This document shows, piece by piece, positions 19,545 through 27,758 of a stretch of DNA of 64,000 bases. How positions within the stretch are numbered: position 1 is the stretch's first letter; the number at the start of each line of letters is the position of its first letter. Source of the DNA: Helicobacter winghamensis ATCC BAA-430. Lineage in GTDB: Bacteria; Campylobacterota; Campylobacteria; Campylobacterales; Helicobacteraceae. The translations under genes and the position numbers were made by a program. Below the pieces are notes generated by a model that was not told the origin of the DNA, searched no databases, and saw nothing but the letters and a program-made list of their open reading frames with translations. The stretch covers positions 744,001 to 808,000 of the forward strand of contig NZ_CP063533.1 of NCBI RefSeq assembly GCF_028751035.1, given 5' to 3'.

Positions 19545-19559
19545 AGTAACAATGTTACT
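19545..19559. promoter_or_regulatory. Dyad AGTAAC-N3-GTTACT, candidate operator 2
   Basis: Perfect 6-bp inverted repeat with 3-nt spacer, ending 22 bp before the -10 box at 19582, i.e. at the -35 position of the autotransporter promoter. That placement suits a repressor or activator site. The regulator is unknown. Confidence 0.4.
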
Positions 19560-19581
19560 TTTATTTTTAAATGATTTATTA

Positions 19582-19587
19582 TATAAT
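19582..19587 (+). promoter_or_regulatory. -10 box of the autotransporter gene
   Basis: Consensus TATAAT about 45 bp before the ATG at 19633, preceded by periodic T-rich sequence as in Campylobacterota housekeeping promoters. AAAGGAGA lies 5-7 nt before the ATG. Confidence 0.6.
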
Positions 19588-19632
19588 GCTTAATTTCCAA
19601 TATTAAAATTAACATTAAAAAAAGGAGAAAAT

Positions 19633-22600
19633 ATGGAAAAATCATTAGACAATCATTCTAATATTCCTGCGGGGGGGGGGGGGCATTTAAGAGACATTTA
19701 TTAGCCCCATTTACTAGCAAGGCAATTTATTATAGTGTTCTTGCAACTTCACTTTCTACTTTATTAAACACAACAGCCCAAGCACAAGCATTTGATCCAA
19801 ACAATTCAAACTCTCACACTATTAATCAACAATCACAAGTTACTAATGGTTCAAATGGAAACACTGGACAAAGTGGGAGCAAGGCAACACAAGATTATAC
19901 TCCATCAGGTGGCTTTAATAATAAATTTAACAATGCAACAAATGCTTGGGATAGGCAACAACAAGGAGGGGGTGGCACTAAATATGCGCAGGGAAACAAT
20001 GGAGGAAATGGGACAAGTGGAACAACAGGAAATGGCGGAGCAGATGGCTCAAGCCAAAATTCCAATATTAATGTTACTGCCTCAACTGCTTCTAATCAAA
20101 CAATTACTAATAAACTAACTATTACATACACAGCAGGAAATGGGGGAAATGGCGGTAAAGGTGGTGATGGAGGAAATGGTGGTGATGGAGGAAGGGGGGA
20201 ATCTATTTGTGATAAGGACGACGCAAGCGGTATTAACCAAGTTATCGGGGGAACTGGAGGAACTGGTGGGCAAGGCGGAAATGGTGGAATTGGTGGTAAT
20301 GGAAGTGATGGAGGGAATATCACAGCCACTCTTTTTTCAGGTAAAACTGATAATTATAAGCTCACTTTTCAGCAAGACATTGAAGCAACTCTAACAGGAG
20401 GAACTGGCGGTAAAGGTGGTGATGGAGGAAATGGTGGAACTGGTGGGCAAGGCGGAGCCGGTGGTGATGGTGCAACCAAAGTAACATTTGCTGGCGGTAT
20501 GCCAATGCAAGGAAATGCAAATGGCGGAAATGGCGGAAATGGAGGTGCAGGAGGTAAAGGTGGTGATGGCGGAAATGGCGGAAAAGGCGGAAGTGTTGAA
20601 GCTACTCTTTTTGATATAGGCAATAATGCTGGGCAAAGAATCAATGCCACTCTTAAAGCTACTAATATTTCTGTGAAATCCATAGGGGGAAATGCTGGAC
20701 AAGGCGGGCAAGGTGGAACCACTGGTAATGGTGGAACTGGTGGTGGAAATGGAAGTGCGGCTGCTTGCAATAATGCGGCAAATAATTGTCAAGTAGTAGG
20801 TGGAGGTGGTGCCACACCAGGTGGACAAGGAACCGCAGGCGGAGCAGGTAAAACCCCAGATCAACAAGTTGCAGATAAAGCAAATGCAAATATTGTTAAT
20901 GTAGCAAACGCCAATTTATCATTAGGACATACTAATAATACAGGAACACTAAATATTAAAGTAGAAACTGATAATGCCATTGAGAAAAAAGCTCAAGCTA
21001 TTCAAGCAACAAATTCAAATATTACTCTAACTTCTGCCCTTAATATTGAAACAAAAGCTCTTGCTAAAGAAATCACTAAAGCAAATCAAGCAGCACCCAC
21101 TTCCAAAGCAATTGGTTTAATGCTAGAAAATGGAACACTTGATGTTACAGATAAACTTACTATCAATACACAAGCACAACTCCAAAAAGAAAATGCAGGG
21201 GATACTATAGATACAACAAATCTAAAAAGCTACTCTCTTTATGCAAATGCTTCAACACTTAATATTGGTGCAGATGTAAATCTCACTGCAAAAAATGAAG
21301 TTTTAACAAATAATGCTGGCACTCAAGGTGATAGAATATATGAAAATAGTGGATTCTATCTTGGGAATGGTTCAACACTAAACTTCAAACACACTTCTAC
21401 AACAAGAGCAACTACAACTTACTACACCCTTACTACAGATAGACTAGAAGCAGAAGGGGAGAATAACCTAAACTTCTACACAGATTTAAAAAACAATACA
21501 GGAGATAAAATCACAATCACTGATTCTGTGGATTTCACAAATCTTACAAAGCTTAATATTCAAATCTCTGGAGATGATTTCTTTAATCCAACAATCATTG
21601 GGGAGCAAAAAATACAAGGGAAACATACACTTGTTGATATGTTAAATGCTAATCCTAACAATCTTGCAGATAAACTCTTGGGAAATAAATTGCAAAGCCC
21701 AGTATGGAAAGAAGATAATGGTGCTTTAAAATACACATTACAAGCCCAAGTTACACAAGATCAAACAAATGGTAATATTAACTTAGAGGGTATTATTATC
21801 TCTAATTCTAGCAAGCCCACTAATCCAGATAAACCTAACCCTGATAAGCCTGCTGATCCTACTGATCCAGATAAACCTATCCCAGATGTTGATCCCTCTA
21901 ATGCTGTTATAGGGATTTTAGACAATGCGTTTTTAATCAATAGAATGTCTTTCTTAGCAGATTCTCAACTCTCTGAAAGATTTAGAATCTTAAAAAATGA
22001 TGGAACTACACAAGCACAATCAGGCTTTTGGTATCAATCTTATTTTACAAATACAGATTTTAACACTAAAGTTTATAATGATTTAATGGCAAAAACAAAT
22101 TTCACATTAAATACAATGGGAATTGATGAAGTTTCACATTATGATAAGTTTGATGTAATGAAAGGTGTTTATGGAAGTTATGGTTTTATGAATGCACAAT
22201 ATGGAGGTGATATTGGGCATTCTAAGATAAAAAACACAAACTTTAATGCTTATGGAGCTATTGCTTGGCATAATGGATTTTATGCAGAAACAGATTTAGG
22301 AGTGAGTTTTTATAAATCTAGCCTTGATACTTCTGTTGAAGGAAGTAAAGAGCGTGTGAATGCAGATTATAGCACACGCGCTTTAAATGCTTCTTTGGCT
22401 TTAGGTAAGAAATTTTATTTAAGTGAAAATTCTTTGTTTGATATTAATACAAAGATGGATTACACAGCATTCTTTAATGATGATTATACAACTTCAAATG
22501 GATTGTATGTTAAACAAAACTTCTATCAAAGTTTAGGATTTGTAGCTTCTGCTTTACTTGGAGAATATATGAATAATGGCAAAACAATTGCTTATGGCAA

Positions 22601-22844
22601 GATTGATGCAGGCTATTACTTCAGTGATGCAGACAAATATACAACAATCCGTGATACTAATAGAGATATGCGCTTTAACTTTAGAAATCCAAAATATGAT
22701 TTTTATTTTGGAAATGCAATTATTGGTGTAAAACATCGTATTAAAAATGTAGAGTTATCTTTAGAAGGTAATCGCTACATTCTTTCTAACTTCTCTTCTA
22801 ATTTAAATCTTGGAGTAAGAGGCGAGATTAGAATCCTGTTTTAG
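19633..22844 (+). CDS. Phase-variable glycine-rich autotransporter, OFF state (13-G tract out of frame)
   Basis: The ATG at 19633 follows AAAGGAGA. It reads [17 protein letters not shown] and, with 13 G in the tract at 19671-19683, stops after 23 codons. The frame one base away opens directly after the tract ([13 protein letters not shown]...) and has no stop to 22844. With 11 or 14 G the product would be about 1070 residues. It would comprise a signal peptide core ([19 protein letters not shown]), a Gly/Asn-rich passenger with three GGNGGxGG blocks, a non-repetitive Thr/Asn-rich part, a Pro/Asp/Lys linker ([14 protein letters not shown], about 21822-21890) and a beta-barrel ending in aromatic ...GEIRILF. 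This is a type V secreted surface protein, ligand unknown. The barrel is intact, so the locus looks switchable, not dead. Confidence 0.88.
19671..19683 (+). repeat. Poly-G tract (13 G), slipped-strand contingency repeat
   Basis: Thirteen consecutive G in a genome region of low GC, located 38 bp inside the reading frame between the start codon and the signal-peptide core. G-number equal to 2 modulo 3 (11 or 14) puts the start codon in frame with the autotransporter; 13 does not. Such tracts are the standard phase-variation device in Helicobacter and Campylobacter. Confidence 0.93.
20133..20850 (+). repeat. Three Gly-rich repeat blocks of the passenger domain
   Basis: Imperfect GGN/GGX tandem coding repeats (units of 9-12 bp such as GGAAATGGCGGT and GGTGGTGATGGA) at about 20133-20320, 20395-20610 and 20685-20850, separated by short non-repetitive segments (e.g. 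[17 protein letters not shown]). Multiples of three bases, so length changes keep frame. The composition recalls PGRS-type or silk-like glycine repeats. Confidence 0.85.
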
Positions 22845-22860
22845 GGGTTCTAATCTTTTC
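22825..22860 (+). terminator. Terminator overlapping the autotransporter 3' end
   Basis: AGATTAGAA (22825-22833) pairs with TTCTAATCT (22848-22856), with inner CCT/AGG pairing, followed by TTTTCTT. The stop codon lies in the loop. Confidence 0.55.
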
Positions 22861-22938
22861 TTATGCAAGATTAATTAAAATTAATTTGAAAATTAATCAA
22901 TAAGATTCCATAGTTGAATGGTTATGCTTTAATTAATA

Positions 22939-22992
22939 ATGGCTAACAACCTTAATATGGGAGTAAGAGGGGAATTACGCTACTTATTCTAA
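22939..22992 (+). pseudogene. Remnant of a second autotransporter C-terminus
   Basis: Reads MANNLNMGVRGELRYLF followed by TAA. It aligns with the last residues of the intact neighbour ([15 protein letters not shown]), sharing GVRGE and the terminal aromatic residue of an outer-membrane beta-strand. Upstream the frame is closed, so only the last strand survives. It is probably left by recombination or deletion between duplicated autotransporter genes. Confidence 0.7.
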
Positions 22993-23173
22993 GTTTTAGA
23001 ATAAGATTAATTCCTTTGTCATTCTTGTATTAAAGCATTTGAAATCCAATAGCTTGGATTTATTCTTCTCTCTTTTATGCCACTAGGGGTATTCCTTGGT
23101 GGTATTCTTTGTAGCAAGTTAAAATTGTTTTTGTTTTATCTATTAAAAAATAAGATTTATAGTTTAGATTTTG

Positions 23174-23179
23174 TAAAAT
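23174..23179 (+). promoter_or_regulatory. Candidate -10 box for dnaG
   Basis: TAAAAT in TTTTGTAAAATGCG, 36 bp before the dnaG start, preceded by AT-rich sequence. Confidence 0.4.
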
Positions 23180-23215
23180 GCGCTTTTAAAACAAACTTAG
23201 ATTCTTGGAGCAGCA

Positions 23216-24895
23216 TTGATACAACAACAAAGCATTGACGCGCTTAAAAATCAACTAGATATTTTAGAAGTTATAAGCCATTATATTGAAGTTAAGAAAA
23301 TGGGGAGTAGTTATAAAGCTTGTTGTCCTTTTCACCAAGAAAAAACACCAAGTTTTGTTGTGAATGCCAATAAAGGCTTTTACCATTGTTTTGGTTGTGG
23401 TGCAAGTGGTGATTCTATAAAGTTTGTAATGGAATATGAAAAATTAAATTATGCAGAAGCCATTGAAAAACTAGCACAACTTTATAATGTGCGTTTGGAA
23501 TATTCTCAAAAATCCCAAAATAATGAGAATTATAAAATAATGGATTTTATGAATGGTTATTACCAAACAATGCTAAATGCTGAAGTAGAATCTTATATTA
23601 AGCAAAGGGGGATTACCACAGAGATTAAGGCGCGTTTTGAACTAGGTTTCGCACCGCAAAATCACGAGATTATGGCGCATTTACAACGCAATATGGTAAA
23701 TTTACAAGATGCGTTAAATTTTGGAATCTTAGGTGTGGATTTAGAAAATGGAGTAAAGCGTTATTATGCGCGATTAACGCAACGCTTGATTTTTCCCATC
23801 CGTTCAGCTCAAAATAAAATCATAGGCTTTGGTGGGCGCACACTTGTAAATCACCCTGCAAAATACATTAACTCCCCGCAAACAAAGCTTTTTAATAAAT
23901 CACAAGTGCTTTATGGTTATCCACAGGCAAAGGAATCTATTTATAGATTGGAAAGTGTGATTATCACAGAAGGCTATTTAGATGTGATAATGCTACATCA
24001 AGCAGGCTTTACAAATGCTGTTGCTACACTTGGAACAGCACTCACAAAAGAACATTTGCCCCTGCTTGCAAAGGGGAATCCCAAAGTGATTTTAGCCTTT
24101 GATGGTGATAATGCAGGAATGCAGGCGGCTTTTAAAGCGGCAAGTTTATTAAGTATTGCTAAAAAACAAGGCGGAGTTGTGCTATTTGAAGGAGGATTAG
24201 ATCCTGCTGATATGGTAAAAAATAGTGAAATTGAAGAGCTAAAAAGCCTTTTTGACTCTCCAATTCCATTAATTGATTATGTTTTAGAGAGTATTATTAA
24301 GCGCTATGATTTACAAAATGCAGCGCAAAAAGATGATTGTTTGAAAGAGATTTTAGAATATCTTCATCAGTTATCCCCTGTAATCCAAGAAGAATATAAG
24401 CTTTGGCTATCCCAGCGTTTAGCATTGCCAGCGCATTTAATCCAAACTAAAAAGCCTAAAGCGCAAAACCAAAGCATTACAAAAGAATCCTTGCGCTTTA
24501 GTGAAGCAAGTTTTTATGACTTACCAGAAAAAATTATTATTAAAAGTGTGTTAGAAAATATGGAGCTTTTAGGATTTGTGCTAGACTACCTTGATCCAAA
24601 AATGTTTCGCACGCAAAAAGAAGCGTATAATAAACTTTTAAAAAATGAATTAGAAGATCCATTATTAATTGGAATCTTATTAGATGAAAAAATAAAACCA
24701 CAAGATAAGGAGCATTTAAGAGAGCAAATTATTATGGTTTTATATCAACATTATGATCAAGAACGCAAAGCTTTAAGCTATAAAAAGGGATTATCTTTGC
24801 GTGAAAAGGCGTTTTTGTTGAGAAAATATCAAAAATATTTAGATGATTTAAAGAGAGGAGAATTGGCATTATATGAAAGCATTAGCGTTATTTAG
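23216..24895 (+). CDS. dnaG: DNA primase
   Basis: Synthesises RNA primers at the replication fork. The N-terminal zinc-binding domain is seen as CCPFHQEKTPSFVVN...YHCFGCGASGDSI, then the TOPRIM core with TEGYLDVIMLHQ and AFDGDNAGMQAA, then a helicase-interacting C-terminal domain. At 559 residues the length is normal for Helicobacter. The start is TTG with GGAG 5 nt upstream. The last 23 bp overlap the next gene. Confidence 0.97.
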   Translation: MIQQQSIDALKNQLDILEVISHYIEVKKMGSSYKACCPFHQEKTPSFVVNANKGFYHCFGCGASGDSIKFVMEYEKLNYAEAIEKLAQLYNVRLEYSQKSQNNENYKIMDFMNGYYQTMLNAEVESYIKQRGITTEIKARFELGFAPQNHEIMAHLQRNMVNLQDALNFGILGVDLENGVKRYYARLTQRLIFPIRSAQNKIIGFGGRTLVNHPAKYINSPQTKLFNKSQVLYGYPQAKESIYRLESVIITEGYLDVIMLHQAGFTNAVATLGTALTKEHLPLLAKGNPKVILAFDGDNAGMQAAFKAASLLSIAKKQGGVVLFEGGLDPADMVKNSEIEELKSLFDSPIPLIDYVLESIIKRYDLQNAAQKDDCLKEILEYLHQLSPVIQEEYKLWLSQRLALPAHLIQTKKPKAQNQSITKESLRFSEASFYDLPEKIIIKSVLENMELLGFVLDYLDPKMFRTQKEAYNKLLKNELEDPLLIGILLDEKIKPQDKEHLREQIIMVLYQHYDQERKALSYKKGLSLREKAFLLRKYQKYLDDLKRGELALYESISVI

Positions 24896-25850
24896 TGGTG
24901 GGCTTGATAGCTTGCTTGCAATTAAGATTATTAAAGATATGGGAGTTGATGTTTTAGCGTTACACCTTAATATAGGCTTTGGTGCAAAACGCGATAAAAG
25001 TGAGATTTTGCGCCAGCGTTTAGATCAAATTGGAGTGGAGTTAAAGATTGTGGATATTAGGAAGCAATTTTTTGATGATGTGCTTTTTAAACCAAAGTTT
25101 GGTTATGGAAAATACTTTAACCCTTGCATTGATTGCCACGCAAATATGTTTTCACACGCTTTAGGTATGCTAGAGAGTGAGGGGGCTAGCTTTGTAATTA
25201 GTGGAGAAGTGTTAGGGCAAAGACCAAAGAGTCAAAGAGCAGAAGCGTTAGGACAAGTGGAGCGACTAAGTAAAGGGGAGGGCTTAATTGTGCGTCCGAT
25301 GTGCGCAAAGCTTTTGCCTATCACAATTCCTGAACAAAAAGGCTGGATTGATAGGGAAAAACTACTTGATATTCACGGAAGAGGTAGAGAGCGACAATTG
25401 CAACTTGTTAAAGAGTATGGTTTGGAATATTATGAAAATCCCGGTGGGGGATGTTTGCTTACAGAAACTTCTGTGGCAAATAAAATCAAAGATATTCAAG
25501 CGCATCGTGAAGTTGTATTTGAGGATATGGAGCTTGTGAAATTTGGGAGATATATGATTTTGCCAGATGGTGGGCGTTGTGTGATTGCAAGAAATGCCGA
25601 AGAAAACGAACGCTTGAGTTTTAATCATCCAAAAATGAGCAAAATTGAACTTTTAGATTGTATTGGTCCCTTAGGACTTGTGGAAAATAGCGCAAGCAAG
25701 AGCGATAAGAAGCTTGCAATAGAGCTTACATTATTGTATGGTAAGTCTGAAGAAAATAAGAGCTATCAAGTGCGTTTTGAAGGAAATGAACTAAGTGCTA
25801 AAGCCTTTGAAAGCAAGGAAAAAGCAAAAGAATTTTTGATTAAGGAGTAA
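24873..25850 (+). CDS. PP-loop ATPase, MnmA/ThiI-like tRNA thiolation family
   Basis: A 325-residue ATP-pyrophosphatase with the PP-loop SGGLDSLLAIKII at the N-terminus, NPCIDCHANMF (a CxxC pair as in tRNA thiolases) near residue 88, and a conserved ENPGGGCLLTE around residue 190. It resembles MnmA/TRMU-type proteins but is distinct from canonical MnmA; adenylation of a tRNA base before sulfur insertion is the inferred chemistry. It overlaps dnaG by 23 bp and a nitroreductase gene follows 2 bp later, so all three are likely co-transcribed. Exact substrate unknown. Confidence 0.72.
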   Translation: MKALALFSGGLDSLLAIKIIKDMGVDVLALHLNIGFGAKRDKSEILRQRLDQIGVELKIVDIRKQFFDDVLFKPKFGYGKYFNPCIDCHANMFSHALGMLESEGASFVISGEVLGQRPKSQRAEALGQVERLSKGEGLIVRPMCAKLLPITIPEQKGWIDREKLLDIHGRGRERQLQLVKEYGLEYYENPGGGCLLTETSVANKIKDIQAHREVVFEDMELVKFGRYMILPDGGRCVIARNAEENERLSFNHPKMSKIELLDCIGPLGLVENSASKSDKKLAIELTLLYGKSEENKSYQVRFEGNELSAKAFESKEKAKEFLIKE

Positions 25851-25852
25851 TT

Positions 25853-26452
25853 ATGGAGTTTTTAGAGATTGTAAAGGCGCGTTATTCTTGCAGAGCTTTT
25901 AAGGATTGTTTAATTGATGAAAAAGATTTGGATTATATCTTAGAGGCAGGGCGTTTAGCTCCTAGCTCTTTAGGATTGGAACCTTGGTTTTTTTATGTGG
26001 TGCAAGATGTTAAGAAGAAGCAAGAAATTGCACAAATTGCCAATCATCAAAGCCATGTTGAGCAATGTGGAGCGATTATTATCATTGTTGCGCGCTTGGA
26101 TTTTGGGGAATATTTTGAGAGTAAGTTAAGGGAGCGCAAACTTAAAGAAGAAGAATTACAGAAGCGTTTAAAGATGTATAAGCCATTTATTGATGGAATG
26201 AGTGTAGAGAAAAAGCTGGGTTATGCAAGAGAGCAGGCACATTTGGCATTAATGAATATGGCAAACGCTGCTACTTCTTGTAATCTTGCATCTTGTATTA
26301 TTGGCGGTTTTGACAATGTAGCACTTGATAAGTATTTGGGGCTAGGTGAGAGCGAAAAAAGTGCGGTAATGCTTGTAGTGGGTGAGCCAAAAGATTCTGT
26401 AATTGTGGAAAAAATACGGAATCCCAAAACAGAGATTGTAAGGTTTTTGTAG
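25853..26452 (+). CDS. Nitroreductase-family flavoprotein
   Basis: NAD(P)H-dependent FMN oxidoreductase, 199 residues. N-terminal ARYSCRAFKD and LAPSSLGLEPWFFYVV are the FMN-binding signatures; MNMANAATSCNLASCIIGGF is the usual later helix. Family members reduce nitro compounds and quinones; reductive activation of nitroimidazoles is possible but cannot be assigned. AAGGAG lies at proper distance before the ATG. Confidence 0.88.
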   Translation: MEFLEIVKARYSCRAFKDCLIDEKDLDYILEAGRLAPSSLGLEPWFFYVVQDVKKKQEIAQIANHQSHVEQCGAIIIIVARLDFGEYFESKLRERKLKEEELQKRLKMYKPFIDGMSVEKKLGYAREQAHLALMNMANAATSCNLASCIIGGFDNVALDKYLGLGESEKSAVMLVVGEPKDSVIVEKIRNPKTEIVRFL

Positions 26453-26504
26453 GGAAATTTTATAAAGTTTTTATATTATATTTAAAGTTTAGCTGTAATT
26501 AAGA

Positions 26505-26510
26505 TATAAT
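26505..26510 (+). promoter_or_regulatory. -10 box of the chemoreceptor gene
   Basis: Consensus TATAAT in AATTAAGATATAATGCG, about 60 bp before the ATG, preceded by T-rich periodic sequence. Confidence 0.6.
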
Positions 26511-26570
26511 GCGCGGTATTTTTTGCAATATTTTATGATATTGCCCAAGTTTGAATTATAAGGAGATCCT

Positions 26571-27677
26571 ATGTTTGGAAATACAAAAAGAGAGCAAGAG
26601 TTAGTTGCAAAAAATAAAGAATTGCAAGCAAAAATTGAGCAACTTCAAAATGCGTTGCGCCAGCAAAATGAAGAAAATGAAAGAAAAGATGCTTTGATTG
26701 CGGAGTTTAATGAAAAAAAGGAAAAGTCTGTAATTTCAAGTGGAATCTTTCAAGCAGTAATGGGATCTTGCGCTAGAAATTTGCAAGTTTTGCAAGATAA
26801 TTTTGCTTCATCGGTAGAAATGTTGGAGAATGCTAAAAGTGCTTCTACGGATAATGCGAAGCAAACAAAGCTTTTAGAAAGGGCAATTACAGATAGTGTG
26901 CTTCAAGTAACAGAACGCTTAAATAGTTTTCAAGGAATGATTCAGCAAGTGTATCAGGATTTGGATTCTATCTCTAATGTGATTAATCTTATTACAGATG
27001 TTAGCGATCAAACAAACTTGCTAGCACTTAATGCTGCCATTGAAGCCGCAAGAGCAGGGGAGCATGGCAGGGGTTTTGCTGTGGTTGCAGATGAAGTAAG
27101 AAAGCTAGCAGAACGCGCACAAAAGGCAACAAAAGAGATTGAAATGAACATCCAAGTGCTGCGCCAAAACTTCTCTGAAGTGCAAACTTCCACAGAAGAA
27201 ATCGTGGATAATATGCACGCAGTTAATGATGAAGTGGCGAAGTTTGTAGAAGTTGGTGAAAGCACAATGGATGTTAGACAGGATTCCGCAAATGTGCTTG
27301 ATACGACTTTTATTGGTCTTGTGAAGTTAGATCATTTGCTTTTTAAAATCCGTGGATACAAAGCGATTTTAGAAGAAGATTTAGAAGCAGAACTTGTCTC
27401 TCACCACGATTGTCGTTTGGGTAAATGGTATGAACAAGGAATCGGAAAAGAAGCATTTGGTCAATTAGCAGATTATCCAAGCTTAGAATCTCCACATGCT
27501 GGCGTTCATGATTGCTTTAAAGGAGCAATTGAAGTATTTAAAAACAAAGGCGTTGAAGGGAATGCAGAAGAGATTTTAGGGCTTCTAAAAGAAGGTGAAA
27601 TTGCTTCTGATAAAGTTGTAGAAGTGCTTGATAGAATGTTAAGCGCAAAAATTGCAGAACGCAATAGTCGTGCTTAA
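26571..27677 (+). CDS. Cytoplasmic methyl-accepting chemotaxis protein with CZB domain (TlpD-like)
   Basis: A soluble chemoreceptor of 368 residues without membrane helices. A coiled coil spans about residues 8-50, the signalling hairpin is [45 protein letters not shown]-type (about residues 142-190), and the C-terminal CZB zinc-binding domain has [10 protein letters not shown] and HAGVHDCF, the conserved His/Cys ligands. H. pylori TlpD has the same plan and mediates energy, ROS or acid taxis; a similar sensing role is inferred. It is somewhat shorter than TlpD. AAGGAG is upstream and the gene is flanked by its own promoter and the next gene's. Confidence 0.9.
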   Translation: MFGNTKREQELVAKNKELQAKIEQLQNALRQQNEENERKDALIAEFNEKKEKSVISSGIFQAVMGSCARNLQVLQDNFASSVEMLENAKSASTDNAKQTKLLERAITDSVLQVTERLNSFQGMIQQVYQDLDSISNVINLITDVSDQTNLLALNAAIEAARAGEHGRGFAVVADEVRKLAERAQKATKEIEMNIQVLRQNFSEVQTSTEEIVDNMHAVNDEVAKFVEVGESTMDVRQDSANVLDTTFIGLVKLDHLLFKIRGYKAILEEDLEAELVSHHDCRLGKWYEQGIGKEAFGQLADYPSLESPHAGVHDCFKGAIEVFKNKGVEGNAEEILGLLKEGEIASDKVVEVLDRMLSAKIAERNSRA

Positions 27678-27728
27678 TTAGCGTTAATAAGAATACTTTT
27701 TGGAATATTTGCTTTAGGTATTTTGAAC

Positions 27729-27734
27729 TATAAT
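27729..27734 (+). promoter_or_regulatory. -10 box of the SprA-like gene
   Basis: TATAAT in GAACTATAATGCT, about 25 bp before the ATG at 27759. Confidence 0.55.
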
Positions 27735-27758
27735 GCTATGAGAGATTAAGGAGTGGCG

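Larger units (their letters stand above)
19298..19632. other. AT-rich divergent intergenic region (335 bp)
   Basis: Separates the GTG of the LapB-like gene (-) from the ATG of the autotransporter (+). Very low GC, with long A and T runs. It holds the -10 box at 19582 and two GTAAC/GTTAC dyads described separately. No open reading frame or RNA gene could be supported. Confidence 0.7.
22845..23215. other. Intergenic region between the autotransporter and dnaG (371 bp)
   Basis: Contains the terminator tail, an AT-rich inverted repeat (GATTAATT 22869-22876 / AATTAATC 22891-22898), a remnant of a second autotransporter C-terminus (22939-22992), a weak hairpin TTATTCTAA/TTAGAATAA (22984-23004) and, close to dnaG, a TAAAAT box. 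Nothing else recognised. Confidence 0.6.

Noticed and set aside
19671-19683. Poly-G tract as a sequencing error that breaks the gene
   Set aside because: Cannot be excluded from one sequence, but position, length and an intact downstream frame fit a contingency tract well, and an error of one G would itself still imply a long variable tract.
19792-20394. Short plus-strand frames starting inside the autotransporter passenger
   Set aside because: They lie in other frames of the continuous passenger sequence and show repeat-derived composition; only the frame leading to the beta-barrel makes sense.
20133-20850. Possible CRISPR-like or satellite array
   Set aside because: Repeats are 9-12 bp, unspaced and coding with codon periodicity; no unique spacers of even length.
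20096-20889. Long open frames on the minus strand, rich in Pro/Pro-Ser, opposite the autotransporter
   Set aside because: They are the complement of GGN codons (GGN read backward gives NCC, Pro/Ser/Thr), have no ribosome-binding site and match no family. Composition artefacts of the Gly-rich repeats.
23080-23110. Hairpin CCAC...GTGG upstream of dnaG as a terminator or riboswitch
   Set aside because: Only 4+3 bp of pairing, no T-tract, no conserved motif.
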